DNA from: Occallatibacter gabretensis
GTDB lineage: Bacteria > Acidobacteriota > Terriglobia > Terriglobales > Acidobacteriaceae
DNA length: 64,000 bases
NCBI RefSeq assembly: GCF_001449115.1
Contig: NZ_LAIJ01000009.1
Location: forward strand, 124,001-188,000
Direction of reading: 5' to 3'
Part shown: positions 33,001 through 42,517 of the stretch, piece after piece
Layout: each line of letters opens with the position of its first letter
Position numbering within the stretch: the first letter of the stretch is position 1
Notes under the pieces: model-generated
Database searches by the model: none
What the model saw: only the letters and a program-made list of their open reading frames with translations
What the model was told of the DNA's origin: nothing
Made by a program: the position numbers and the translations under genes

Positions 33001-35694
33001 CTACCACTTCATGTTGAGGCCAAACAATGCAGTGCGGCCCGGCCCTGGAATGGCATAGTGCGTCTGGTATGCCTGCTGGAAGTAGTACGTGTTGCCAACG
33101 TTCTGAATGTTTAACTGCAGGTTCAGATGTTCGTTGAGTTGATAGTTGGCATAGATGTCCCCGCGGACATATCCCGGCACCCACTTATTGTTGGGCTGGC
33201 TGCCCCACACCTTGGTCATGGCATAGATGCCGCCGCCGGCGTAGAGCCGTGGAAGAATCCGATAGTTGCTGGTGACGCTGACGCTATGCCGGGCTGTGTT
33301 CGGCATGGCCTGGCCGTTGGTCGTTCCATTGGCCGCTCCCGCGCCGCCGGCGTTTACCAGGATGGCATCGATGTAGTCGTATCCACCTGTGAGCTGCCAC
33401 TTCTTTGTCACCTGACCGCTGATGCTGGCTTCCGCGCCGAGCGAGCGATCAGTGCCGGCTGCGGCAATGGTTCCATCCGCCTGCGTGATGCGGACGTTCT
33501 GGATGTCCATGTGAAAGAAGTCGATGCGCACCAGAGACCCGCCACCGGAGAGTTCCCGCTTGGCTCCGAACTCTTCCTCGCGGATGAATTCTGGCTGTAA
33601 TAGATCGTTGTTGATCGTGCTCAGGTTTGAGGTATCCACGCCCTGGGCAAGCGAGCTGCCTGTAGGAATGGCCGCCGTGCTGACCGTGCCGTAGATGCTG
33701 GTGGCATTGTCCGGCTTGTAGATGAGGCTGGCCAGATAGGTTCCTATGTTGTTCACCACCTCCTGGGTCGGAATCGCGGTCGCGGACTTCGCGGGCGTGA
33801 AGGTGGAGTCATAGTGGTCATAGCGCCCGCCCACCGTGCTCTGGAAATGCGAGTTGAACTGGATCGTGTCGAAGCCATATACGGACTGCGTTACAGACTT
33901 CGAATGCGTTGGATTGTGATTCAGCGGGAGGGTATTGGCCGCAGTCCACGCATCGTGATAATCGGGCGCGAATAGCAGCGTACAGTTGTATCCGGAGGCC
34001 GCTCCGGCTCCATTTGGACAGCTTTCCGTACCACCACTGAGGTTTGTCGAACTACTCACGTTGTAGGCATCGTTGTTGCCACGTTCCGACGAGAACTCCA
34101 TGCCGGTTGCATAGGAATGCTTGACTTTTCCGGTCTTGAAATCTCCGGAAAGATCCGTCTGGTTGTCGGACGTAAAGACCGTGCTGACACGGTCATTGAT
34201 GCGACGGAAAAGCAAGCCATAGTAGATATTGCCTTTGCTGTCGTCGGGCAGCGTCCATACATAATCCGTCTCCGTACGCTCATAGCGGTACGAGTCGCGG
34301 AGGAGGGCATGCCCATTCCAAAGATCCCTCTCTACGCGCCCGGTGGCGACCTTTGCAGTGGCATCGTTATGGTCACGGTCCGTCACGCCCCAGAAAATAC
34401 TGCGATGAGGGACCTTGAGCGGAGAACCGTCGCCGGGCTGGAGGACGCGCTCGCCGGGATCGTTCGTCGGCACGGCGCTGGGATTGTTGTACGGGATGCC
34501 GGAATCGGGCATGTTGTTTGAAACCAGATGGTAGTAATCGAGATAGGCGCGCGTAGGACCGCCCAGGCCGATGGCGAGGCTCGGAGCCACGCCCCAGCGG
34601 TTATTGTGGACCGCGTCGCGGCCTGCCACATCCGCGTCATGCCAGACGCCCGTCAAACGGCCGGAGAAGAGGCTGTTCAGCTTCGCATTGGCATCAATCG
34701 TTCCACGCTTATAGTTCGACGTGCCCGGCGTGAAACTGCCCGCAATAAAGTTGTCGCGGCGCGCCATCTTGCTGTTCATGTTAATGCTGCCGCCGCCGGT
34801 TCCACGGCCACCATAAGCTCCACCGGGGCCTTCTTGCACTTCGACACTCTCTATATCGAATATCTCGCGCGACTGCGCCGCGATATCGCGTATGCCGTCG
34901 ATATAGGTGCTCGACTGAGCGTCCATGCCGCGAATAAACGGGCGGTCGCCGAGCGGGTTGCCGCCTTCGCCCGCGCCGAAGGTGATGCCGGGAACGGTGC
35001 GCAGCGCTTCCATTAGAGTGCTGGAGGCGGTGCTCTGAATTGTCTCCTGTGAAATCACCGTGACAGTCTGCGGCAGGTCGACCAGAGGCGCGGTGTATTT
35101 GGGAGAGGGCACAGCATCGGCATGGACTTCGACCGTGCTGTTGTCGCCGGTGACATTGAGGGCCACACGGTCCGGGCTCTCAAAGCGGGCCGAGACGCCG
35201 GTGTTTGCCAAAATATGGGTCAAAGCTTCCTGCGCGGAGAGGATGCCGGTGACTCCGGGAGACTGCAGGGCTCCGATCTTGTCAGAGGCGAGAACGAAGG
35301 AGATGCCGGTCTCTTTTCCGAGGGCGGCAAGAACTTCACTCAGCGTGCCCGCTGGAATCTTGAAGTTGTGGACTGTCTGGGCGGGAGTTGCCTGATTGCT
35401 GCTGCCGGGGGCGGGGGCCTTTCCGGTTTCCGAAGAGTCTTTGACGTCTTTGGCTACGGGACTCGCGTCGGCGCTTTGTGCCGTGAGACCGACAAGTGTA
35501 AGCGCTGCCATGGCGAGCAATGAGCCGCGTTTCTTACGGGTTACAGGCGAGGCGAGGGAGTCGCTGGAGGATTCTTCGGCGGGGGCGGGCTGGCAAGACG
35601 TTGCTCCGCGAAATTCAATCCCCATGCCTTTCCATGCGCGTACATCCACTCCTTGAAAGACCCTTCCTACCAGACCGCTTGTACTTTCCTTCAT
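33001..35694 (-). CDS. Siderophore-type TonB-dependent receptor with N-terminal STN domain (PiuA/Fiu-like)
   Basis: An 897-residue protein. A long N-terminal extension ends in a hydrophobic segment (about residues 55-80). A secretin/TonB short N-terminal domain follows (FKIPAGTLSEVLAALGKETG to about 205), then the plug (DLPQTVTVISQETIQSTAS, FIRGMDAQSSTYIDGIRD, VEVQEGPGGAYGGRGTGGGS) and a barrel ending ALFGLNMKW. The STN domain often signals to an anti-sigma factor; an ECF sigma/anti-sigma pair lies at 37400-38811 but is not adjacent. The ATG at 35694 has AAGGA seven bases upstream. Two TACGAC palindromes lie in the upstream region. Confidence 0.93.
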   Translation of the reverse strand: MKESTSGLVGRVFQGVDVRAWKGMGIEFRGATSCQPAPAEESSSDSLASPVTRKKRGSLLAMAALTLVGLTAQSADASPVAKDVKDSSETGKAPAPGSSNQATPAQTVHNFKIPAGTLSEVLAALGKETGISFVLASDKIGALQSPGVTGILSAQEALTHILANTGVSARFESPDRVALNVTGDNSTVEVHADAVPSPKYTAPLVDLPQTVTVISQETIQSTASSTLMEALRTVPGITFGAGEGGNPLGDRPFIRGMDAQSSTYIDGIRDIAAQSREIFDIESVEVQEGPGGAYGGRGTGGGSINMNSKMARRDNFIAGSFTPGTSNYKRGTIDANAKLNSLFSGRLTGVWHDADVAGRDAVHNNRWGVAPSLAIGLGGPTRAYLDYYHLVSNNMPDSGIPYNNPSAVPTNDPGERVLQPGDGSPLKVPHRSIFWGVTDRDHNDATAKVATGRVERDLWNGHALLRDSYRYERTETDYVWTLPDDSKGNIYYGLLFRRINDRVSTVFTSDNQTDLSGDFKTGKVKHSYATGMEFSSERGNNDAYNVSSSTNLSGGTESCPNGAGAASGYNCTLLFAPDYHDAWTAANTLPLNHNPTHSKSVTQSVYGFDTIQFNSHFQSTVGGRYDHYDSTFTPAKSATAIPTQEVVNNIGTYLASLIYKPDNATSIYGTVSTAAIPTGSSLAQGVDTSNLSTINNDLLQPEFIREEEFGAKRELSGGGSLVRIDFFHMDIQNVRITQADGTIAAAGTDRSLGAEASISGQVTKKWQLTGGYDYIDAILVNAGGAGAANGTTNGQAMPNTARHSVSVTSNYRILPRLYAGGGIYAMTKVWGSQPNNKWVPGYVRGDIYANYQLNEHLNLQLNIQNVGNTYYFQQAYQTHYAIPGPGRTALFGLNMKW

Positions 35695-35761
35695 GATGGC
35701 TTCCTTATTAATTTTGAAAAACTGCTTTTAAAACAGAGAGATAGGTAGATTTCTGGAGTCT

Positions 35762-35820
35762 TATATACGACCGAAATTGTCGTATATAGGGTCACAGAAA
35801 TACGACCTAATTTGTCCTTA
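35762..35820. promoter_or_regulatory. Tandem TACGAC-N7-GTCGTA palindromes upstream of the siderophore receptor
   Basis: Site 1: TATATACGAC (35762-35771), spacer of 7, GTCGTATATA (35779-35788), a perfect 10 bp inverted repeat. Site 2: TACGAC (35801-35806), spacer of 7, GTCctTA (35814-35820), same spacing but a weaker right arm. The centres are 35 bp apart and both lie 68-126 bp upstream of the receptor start. This is not a standard Fur box; it looks closer to BlaI/CopY-type palindromes, a comparison from memory. Confidence 0.6.
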
Positions 35821-36117
35821 TTCAATATAAACGCGGCAGGCGGGAAATGCGACCCTTTTAGTCGGAATCTTATTGAGGTGTCTCACAATGGAAGAAGACC
35901 CCCAAAATGCGTGAATGGCAGTCCTACTTCAGCCGCTTTTGAAATGAGATCTCAGTGACTACGCGGACCTGGGGGGACCGTGGCTGTGGCGCGGCTTTGG
36001 AGGTAGGGGAGGGCGCGTAATTAAGGATGTGCCATGCCCGCCGTTTCCGGACCTGAGCATGGCTTTTCATCGTTGTATTTTGTTGGACACTGCACCGTAT
36101 ACGCGGCGCGGTGATGG
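35821..36117. other. Gene-free stretch between the siderophore receptor and the ferritin-like gene
   Basis: About 300 bp upstream of the siderophore receptor and downstream of the ferritin-like gene (both minus strand). It is AT-rich near 35820-35835; no gene, repeat or RNA recognised. Confidence 0.4.
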
Positions 36118-37104
36118 TTACTCGGCGGAGGGTATTGTGCCTGTTACGTTGGCTGCAACGGATGCTATGACAACTGAAGAAAAGCTGGCCATTGTAGCTA
36201 CTGTGGGAACTGAGAGTGGGTTGGATCCGGATGCGATGAACGGGCCGAGCGCAGCCGCCGCCGTGGTGGTGGTGTCTCCACTCACGCTGGTGATGAGCCC
36301 TGTCAATCCGTCGGTGATCTCATAGTTCACGTTGTTGGCAGGAATCAGATTGATGCCTGCATACATTGGCGACGCAATGGTGGGACCGGGAATGCTGCGG
36401 ACCAACGCGCGGTGTTCCGACTCAACGCCGAGAATGGACGATGCCACCTTTGCGTAGAGAATCAGGTCAGCCTGGGTCAGATTCGACCCGCTCATTGCCG
36501 GATTGGACTGAGTTGCGCTGAAACCGTTAAAGCCGGCGGCCATGGATGCGAACTCCTCCACTGCGGTCATGTATGCACCGATGAAGGCAGTTTCAAGAGC
36601 GATCAGCACGGGCAGGAAATTTGTCAGAGCGGAAAATGTGTTGGCAGGATAATAAAACGTCTGCGGCACACCAGCTGCCGCGTCTCCGCTGCCGTCTGTC
36701 GCAAGGCCGAGAAGGGAGCGAAGCAGTTGCGCGTGCTGAACCTCTTCAAGGAGAGCTGCCTGCAGGTAGGCAACATTGTCGGACTGTCCACCGGCGCTGA
36801 TGTTGATGGCCGTGCCACCACTTCCGGCAAGGTTTGGATCGGTAATGACACCGGAGCTGGATAGTGCGGTGTAGTACGTGGTGATGGCGAGGCTTTCAGC
36901 GATGAGCGCGGCGGTGAAGATGTTTGCTGCCGTGTCTGTTGCCGAGGCAGCTGAGACTGTTTTCGGGGATGATGAGCCGCCGCAGCCGACGGCAATTGCT
37001 GAAGTTGCGGCGCCAAGGCCGAACATCGTTGCTGAGGTCATGAAGGAACGGCGGTTGAATCCGCTCGGGTTCATGACTTTCTCGATCAAAGAATCTGCTT
37101 TCAT
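36118..37104 (-). CDS. Tat-exported ferritin-like domain protein
   Basis: A 328-residue protein with a twin-arginine signal (FNRRSFMTSATMFGLGA) followed by a Cys near residue 41 (VGCGGSS) that would suit a lipoprotein. The rest is helical with ferritin-like di-iron motifs: EEVQHAQLL (ExxH) and GVESEHRALVR (ExxH), plus an early ALIAESLAITTYY. It resembles the Ferritin_2 type of exported protein. Possible roles are iron storage or oxidative protection outside the cytoplasm; no experimental role is known to me. The siderophore receptor gene lies downstream on the same strand. Confidence 0.8.
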   Translation of the reverse strand: MKADSLIEKVMNPSGFNRRSFMTSATMFGLGAATSAIAVGCGGSSSPKTVSAASATDTAANIFTAALIAESLAITTYYTALSSSGVITDPNLAGSGGTAINISAGGQSDNVAYLQAALLEEVQHAQLLRSLLGLATDGSGDAAAGVPQTFYYPANTFSALTNFLPVLIALETAFIGAYMTAVEEFASMAAGFNGFSATQSNPAMSGSNLTQADLILYAKVASSILGVESEHRALVRSIPGPTIASPMYAGINLIPANNVNYEITDGLTGLITSVSGDTTTTAAAALGPFIASGSNPLSVPTVATMASFSSVVIASVAANVTGTIPSAE

Positions 37105-37399
37105 GTTCTTTCTCCTTGTGCGTTTTGCCGCGTGGTGCGTTTGCCGTGTACATCAGGAAGAAACGTTGCCGTACACTTCACGTACGCGGGCTCTTGCACT
37201 TCGGATTGCTTTCGTGTTTGATTTAGGCCAGAAATCTGATGCATGCGCCGTTCACAGGCCAAAGAAGCCCAGCGCCAAAAATAATTCGGCAATCTGAAAA
37301 TCCAATGTGCGATGTGGCGCGTACTTTAGCTAGAGGGGTAGTTAGCTTATATTGGATTGCGGCTGCCGGATGGATCATATTGAGTTTTGAATACCGAGG

Positions 37400-37996
37400 A
37401 TGAGCGGAGATAATTCCAATCCGATATCGCCCACCGGGCGTTCCTCATTTAACCAGGAGAGAACCCGCGTCGCTGCGGGTGATGATGCTCTGATGGACGG
37501 CGTGCGTTCCAAAGATCAGGCTGCCATGGCCGAGATCTTTGATCGCTATGCGGGGCTGGTTTATTCCATTTCGCTACGCGTGCTGAACGATCAGGGATAC
37601 GCAGAAGACGTTATGCAACAGATTTTCTTTGAGGTATGGGAGCGTCCACAGTCCTTTGTGCCTGGACGCGGCTCACTTGCCGGTTGGCTTTCGGTAGTGG
37701 CTCGCAATCGCGCGATCGATCATCTTCGCCGCGGAAAGCCGTCGGATTCAATTGACGAGGTGGTTCTCCCGGCCCAGTCCAATCTTTCGGTGGAAGCAGA
37801 ACGCCGACTGATGATGGAAAAGGTCCGGACGAGGCTGGAGCTGCTTCCTAAAGATCAGCAGGAATCGCTGGAGCTGGCATTTTTTGAAGGGCTCAGTCAC
37901 TCTGAGATTGCAGCTCAAACAGGGATTCCGCTAGGCACGATCAAGACCAGAATTCGGTCTGCATTGCATTTGCTGCGAGAGGCTGTTCAGGCATGA
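37400..37996 (+). CDS. ECF-type RNA polymerase sigma factor
   Basis: A 198-residue protein with sigma region 2 (FDRYAGLVYSISLRVLND, then AEDVMQQIFFEVWERP, then RGSLAGWLSVVARNRAIDHL) and region 4 (LPKDQQESLELAFFEGLSHS, EIAAQTGIPLGTIKTRIRSA). It belongs to the RpoE/SigK-like group. Its start at 37400 lacks a good ribosome site, and a start near 37493 (before DGVRSKDQAAM) is also possible. The anti-sigma gene overlaps its end (ATGA), as usual for such pairs. Confidence 0.92.
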   Translation: MSGDNSNPISPTGRSSFNQERTRVAAGDDALMDGVRSKDQAAMAEIFDRYAGLVYSISLRVLNDQGYAEDVMQQIFFEVWERPQSFVPGRGSLAGWLSVVARNRAIDHLRRGKPSDSIDEVVLPAQSNLSVEAERRLMMEKVRTRLELLPKDQQESLELAFFEGLSHSEIAAQTGIPLGTIKTRIRSALHLLREAVQA

Positions 37997-38811
37997 CGGA
38001 TAGCATTCACATTTCGCTGGAAGACCTGACGCTTTATGCGATGCAGGCGCTTTCTTCCGCAGAGCGTGTGCCCATCCGTCTGCATCTGGCCGAGTGCGAG
38101 ATATGCCGCGCCGAGCTGGCTGCAGTTTCCGGCGACCTTGCATTGATGGCTATGAGCGCGGAACAACATGCCCTGCCGGAGGGAGCTCGGGATCGCTTCC
38201 TTACGCGGATCGGCGCGGCAGCTACGCCGGCAAACAAGATTGTCGAGATTGATGCTTACCCTGCCGGGCCTAAACCGCAGACGCGGCGTGTGCAAAGCTG
38301 GATTCCCTGGACGGCTGCTGCCGCTCTGCTCGTTATCGCGGCCGGCCTCGGTTCTCTACTCTATCGCACGCGTCTGGATCTTCAGCATGAGACTGCGCTA
38401 ACCTCGGCGCAGACGGACGAGAGCCGCCGTGCCCGCGAGGTGCTGGAAGTTCTTACCTCGCGCGATGCGCAGCGGGTTGTTCTCACAGCGGGCACGCCTC
38501 ATCCCGTGCCGACTGCGCGCGCCATCTACCTAGCATCACGCGGCGCGCTGGTTTTGCAGGCCAACAATCTAGCGCCGATTGAGGCGGGCAAGACCTACGA
38601 GCTGTGGATCATTCCCGCAAATGGAAGCGCGCCTATTCCGGCAGGATTGTTCCGCCCGGATGCCGCAGGCAGTGCGAGCGTAGTCATGCCGCAAATACCT
38701 GTCGGAGTACAGGCCAAGGCTTTTGGGGTCACGATTGAGAATGCGGCAGGTTCTTCGGCTCCCACTTTGCCCATCGTTCTTGTCGGCGCGGTCCCCAGCG
38801 CTGGGGAATAA
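37993..38811 (+). CDS. Zinc-binding anti-sigma factor (RskA-like)
   Basis: A 272-residue protein. The N-terminal anti-sigma domain has HLAECEICRAEL (HxxxCxxC zinc site). A single membrane segment (about 104-124, WTAAAALLVIAAGLGSLLY) leads to a coiled coil and a C-terminal RskA-like domain outside the membrane (KTYELWIIPANGSAPIPAG, then VTIENAAGS). It should hold the sigma factor encoded just upstream inactive until a signal releases it; the stop and start codons overlap (ATGA). Confidence 0.92.
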   Translation: MTDSIHISLEDLTLYAMQALSSAERVPIRLHLAECEICRAELAAVSGDLALMAMSAEQHALPEGARDRFLTRIGAAATPANKIVEIDAYPAGPKPQTRRVQSWIPWTAAAALLVIAAGLGSLLYRTRLDLQHETALTSAQTDESRRAREVLEVLTSRDAQRVVLTAGTPHPVPTARAIYLASRGALVLQANNLAPIEAGKTYELWIIPANGSAPIPAGLFRPDAAGSASVVMPQIPVGVQAKAFGVTIENAAGSSAPTLPIVLVGAVPSAGE

Positions 38812-38837
38812 CAAGCCCGGGTTTCCTGCACGCGAAA

Positions 38838-38864
38838 GAAGCGCCATCTATGAGATGGCGCTTC
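38838..38864. terminator. Bidirectional terminator between convergent genes
   Basis: GAAGCGCCATCT (38838-38849), loop ATG, AGATGGCGCTTC (38853-38864): a perfect 12 bp stem, 27 bp after the anti-sigma stop codon and 19 bp before the stop of the oxalate decarboxylase on the other strand. Confidence 0.75.
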
Positions 38865-38882
38865 ACATTTGTGTGGGGATGA

Positions 38883-40162
38883 TTAGCGGGGCAGGATGAC
38901 GTTCTTGTCCTGCGGAGCCTGGCGGATGATGGAGCGGTCGAGCTTGAGGTGGGCTTCAGCCATTTTATCCGGCATGCGCGCGATCCACTGGTTGAGCGAG
39001 ACATCCTGGTAGCGGCTGGTCTTGAACATTTCAAGGAAGACGAGATCTTCCGTGCCGGTGTTTTCGATGCTGTGACCTGCCATGCTGGGCACGTAGCCGA
39101 CATCGTTGGCGTTGAAGTCCATGGTGCGAGCGGTGCCGCCGGTGGTCACGACGGTCATGCGGCCTTTTCCGCGGATCCAGTACTGCCACTCGCTTACGTT
39201 GGGATGCCAGTGCATCTCGCGGATTGCGCCGGGCTTGAGAGTGACTATGGCTGCGGCGATGCCTTTGGAGACCGGAAAGTTGGTGGAGTCGACGATGCGC
39301 GCCTCGCCGCCGGCAGTCTTCTTTGTGGGCTGCATGGCAGTCATCTTGAAGGTGTACTTGTTTTCGGTTTCGAGGTTCTCGCCGAGGAAGCGCTTTTCGG
39401 CTTCGAGCGAATCGGGCAACGATGCCTCAAAGATGTAGAGCTGCGTGGGCGGGAGTTTGTCGAACTGCGCGCGCGGCCAACTGGTGTTTTTCTGGACGAT
39501 TTCGGGCGAGGTGTGGGCGAGGAACTCGGAGAGCAGGAAGGTGTCATCTTCAGAGAAGTTGCCTTCGTCGAAGACGAGGAGGAACTCGCAGCCATCCTGA
39601 CCGAGACCCTGAATGGAGTGCGGATAGCCCGCGGGAAAGTACCAGAGATCGCCGGCTCCAAGATCATCGAGGAACATCTTGCCGTCCGGCTGCATGACGC
39701 TGACGCGCGCTTTACCGGTGAGCATGATGGCCCACTCGTTGGCGGTATGCCAGTGCAGCTCGCGGAAGGAGCCGGAGGTGAGGCGCATGTTGACGCCTGC
39801 CAGGTCGCGGAGGGCGGCAGCTCGCGCTGCGTGATCTGGTGGGTCCAGCCGCCGCCCTGTATGCGCTTGGGCGCGAGATCGAAGGAGTACCAGATGGGGC
39901 CGGGATTACCGTGATCGGTGAAGGGCGGGTTGTTGGAGCTGGGATTCATGTCGAGCAGGCTTTTGTTTTCGGGGCCGGGATCGCTGGCGCTATCCCCCTT
40001 GCGACCGGCGAGCTGTTCAGAGCGGGTCTGTGCAAGGGCCGGTACGCCGAAGAGCCCTGCTCCGGCGAGCGCGGCGGCACCGACAAACAAGCGACGTGAA
40101 AGAGGTTTGTGAACAGGTTCGAATTCGAGGTTTTTAACTTCCGATTCCGTTGTGAAAATCAT
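38883..40162 (-). pseudogene. oxdC: Oxalate decarboxylase-type bicupin, frameshifted
   Basis: The N-terminal part begins at 40162 with GGAG ten bases upstream and a Tat-type signal (LSRRLFVGAAALAGAGLF), so the enzyme would be exported. At RELPPSA the frame changes: the cupin core continues in another frame at DLAGVNMRLTSGSFRELHWH. Both cupin domains are otherwise complete, with the two metal sites (RELHWH and REMHWH, and a His in YPHSIQ and GHSIEN) and the family endings (DVSLNQWIARMP). The span is 1280 nt, one base short of a whole number of codons; the lost base lies at about 39807-39812. Oxalate decarboxylase makes formate and CO2 and needs Mn. It may be a recent pseudogene or an assembly error. 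Confidence 0.85.
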
Positions 40163-40293
40163 GTGAACTATCTCCTTCTCCAAGGGAACTCGCGAGCTTT
40201 TGTAATCTCGCAACACGTCCATTAGATACCCGGGGAACTTATCGTGATTACTGTATTTATTGAAGTCAGTGATTTGAAAATCGAATAACTAAA

Positions 40294-41199
40294 TCAACGA
40301 CCGGAGCGGGTTTGCATCACTGGAGCGAACTGACGTGCCGTGAGGACGAGGTGATCGAGGAGTGGCGTTCTGCCTTCCCGAAGGGTGGCGATGCCGATCT
40401 CCGAGTAAGTCTTTTCCTGCTGAAGCGTCTTTATGTGGAAGACTCGGTGATGGCGTCGGGCCATGCCTTCAGGCAGGATGGCAACGCCTAATCCCGCGGC
40501 TACCAGCGCAAGCGCGGTTTCCATTTCGCCGGTTTCCTGGACGACGGCGGGAGTGAATCCGGCGCGGCGGCAGATGCCGGTCCAGCTCTCATAAAAGGAT
40601 GGTGCCCAGCTGTGCCCGTAGGCGACGAAAGGCTCACGCGCCAGATGCCGGACATAAAGATTCTTTTCGCGGGCGAGGGGATGGTTTTTGGCGAGAACGA
40701 TAGCGAAGGGCTCGCGGTGAATGAGGCTGACGGTCAGGTCTTCTTCCTGCAGGGGCATGCGTACGAATCCGGCGTCTAAAATACCGGAACGTAGAGCTCC
40801 CACCTGCTGCGAGGTGGGCATATTTTTGAGGTCGAGGCTAACGCCAGGGTATTTTTTGCGGAAGGCAAGGACGATGGCAGGAACGATCTCAGCGGTTGCG
40901 GAAGCGACGAATCCGATACGGAGGTGGCCAGTGTCACCGGAGGCTATTTTTGCGACACGCTGCTCGGTATCAGCGACCTGCTGCAGGAGGTTGGCGGCGT
41001 CAACAAGGAGGGCCTGGCCGGCAGGAGTCAGGCGAACGATGCGGCGGTTTCGATCAAGCAGGCGAACCCCGAGGTCGGTCTCCAGTAACTTAATCTGGGT
41101 GCTGAGCGCAGGCTGTGAGAGATGCAACTGGCGCGCGGCGCGGCTGAAGCTGAGCAGCTGCGCGACCTTTACGAACGACCGTAGATGCTTGAGTTCCAA
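40294..41199 (-). CDS. LysR-family transcriptional regulator
   Basis: A 301-residue protein. The frame is open further upstream, but a TTG at 41199 with AGGA eight bases upstream gives the family-typical start (ELKHLRSFVKVAQLLSFSRA). The winged helix-turn-helix (residues 1-62; SRAARQLHLSQPALSTQIKL) and a C-terminal effector domain (about 90-295; GHLRIGFVASATAEIVP, then GLGVAILPEGMA) are intact. It is transcribed toward the oxalate decarboxylase, 131 bp away, and so may regulate or be cotranscribed with it; the divergent cellulose genes are the other candidate target. Confidence 0.88.
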   Translation of the reverse strand: MELKHLRSFVKVAQLLSFSRAARQLHLSQPALSTQIKLLETDLGVRLLDRNRRIVRLTPAGQALLVDAANLLQQVADTEQRVAKIASGDTGHLRIGFVASATAEIVPAIVLAFRKKYPGVSLDLKNMPTSQQVGALRSGILDAGFVRMPLQEEDLTVSLIHREPFAIVLAKNHPLAREKNLYVRHLAREPFVAYGHSWAPSFYESWTGICRRAGFTPAVVQETGEMETALALVAAGLGVAILPEGMARRHHRVFHIKTLQQEKTYSEIGIATLREGRTPLLDHLVLTARQFAPVMQTRSGR

Positions 41200-41410
41200 G
41201 ACGTGATTCCTGGCTTGACGTCCGGCTAATGCAGCCAGGACGGTGACAAATTGATCGTATCGTTTTCGGAGCTGGGTAAGAAGCCTTTCCCCCGCGGGAT
41301 ATGGGATGCGGTATATTCTGGATTGCACATGACGGATTTTCGCATCTGACGGAACATATCTCCTGTATTCGTATGATTCTGCGTACTTAACCGAAGTGTG
41401 AGGCTGGCCC

Positions 41411-42517
41411 GTGACACCTGATGAAGAGGTAAAGAGCGGAGTTCCGCAGGGTGGCCTGGCAAAAGATGTCGCCAAGCTATATTCGTATGCGCACATTGAA
41501 GAAGGAAACTATCGCAGCTTTTCGCGCCCTTCCAAGCTGGCTGGGCGTCCGCTTGCGGAAGTAACCCAGGATTCGACTGCTGTGGCCACAGAGGCTCCTG
41601 AATCGGTTGAAGAAGAGCAACGATTGACGGCCGCACCGGCCGAGCCGGTTGCGCCTCAAGTCGAACCGGCTTCGCGGGTACGAACCGCATCGCCGTCCAG
41701 AACGCCGGCTACGATCCAGGGCGAGGCGGTACGGAGTCCAGCCCGTCCTGTGTGGAGCGAGGCCAGCAGCAAGCCGTCGAGCGCACAGAAGACTGCGATT
41801 GCCATCTGCTCCATTGCGGGCGGAACAGGCAAGACTACCTTTGTGGCAAATATCGGCCGCATTCTGAGCGCGCAACATGAGAGCGTACTGCTGGTGGACA
41901 CGTCTGGAAGTACGCTGCTGCCGTTTTACTTTGGCGCGGAGGACACCCGCAGTGGTATGCGTACTTTTCTTTCGCCAGAGCCCGGATCTCAACCGATGTA
42001 CGTGATTGGGAATGAGAGCCCGACGAGCGAGTGGCTGAAAGATGAGGTGAGACCCGCCATGCAGACGGTGCAGAGGACGATCTTCGATCTGGGGCCGGCA
42101 TCGTTCAGCTTGATACCTGAGATTTTTCCGCTATGCGCGGTGGTTGTGGTGCCACTGCTGACGGATCTGAACTCAATCATGAGCATTCCGCGGATTGAGG
42201 GCTATCACCGAATGATGGACGAACAGGGAGTGGTGGCACCGTGGCCGGTGTATGTCTCAAATAAGTTCGACATAGAGAGCGAGCGCGAACGAAGCGGTCG
42301 CGAGCTGATTGCACGCGAAGTGGGCGAGCGCCTTTTACCGATCACAATACGCCGCAGCCCGAAGGTCTCTGAAGCAATTGCACAACGCATGACGGTGATC
42401 GACTATGCCGGAGAATCCGCCATTGCGCAGGAATTTTTGCAGCTTGCCTTATGGCTCAAAAAGGCCGCCCCGGTGGCTCAACTTGCGAGGACCACAGGAC
42501 GGTGGAGCGAAGCATGA
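41411..42517 (+). CDS. bcsQ: BcsQ-like ParA/MinD-family ATPase of the cellulose locus
   Basis: A 368-residue protein. Residues 1-120 are low-complexity; a ParA/MinD-type ATPase domain follows, with a deviant Walker A in SIAGGTGKTTFVANIG, a VLLVDTSG strand and TIFDLGPAS. In cellulose operons BcsQ (YhjQ) helps place the synthase. The GTG at 41411 is the start of the open frame; a shorter start is possible. Its stop codon overlaps the next start (ATGA), which supports the assignment to the cellulose operon. Confidence 0.85.
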   Translation: MTPDEEVKSGVPQGGLAKDVAKLYSYAHIEEGNYRSFSRPSKLAGRPLAEVTQDSTAVATEAPESVEEEQRLTAAPAEPVAPQVEPASRVRTASPSRTPATIQGEAVRSPARPVWSEASSKPSSAQKTAIAICSIAGGTGKTTFVANIGRILSAQHESVLLVDTSGSTLLPFYFGAEDTRSGMRTFLSPEPGSQPMYVIGNESPTSEWLKDEVRPAMQTVQRTIFDLGPASFSLIPEIFPLCAVVVVPLLTDLNSIMSIPRIEGYHRMMDEQGVVAPWPVYVSNKFDIESERERSGRELIAREVGERLLPITIRRSPKVSEAIAQRMTVIDYAGESAIAQEFLQLALWLKKAAPVAQLARTTGRWSEA

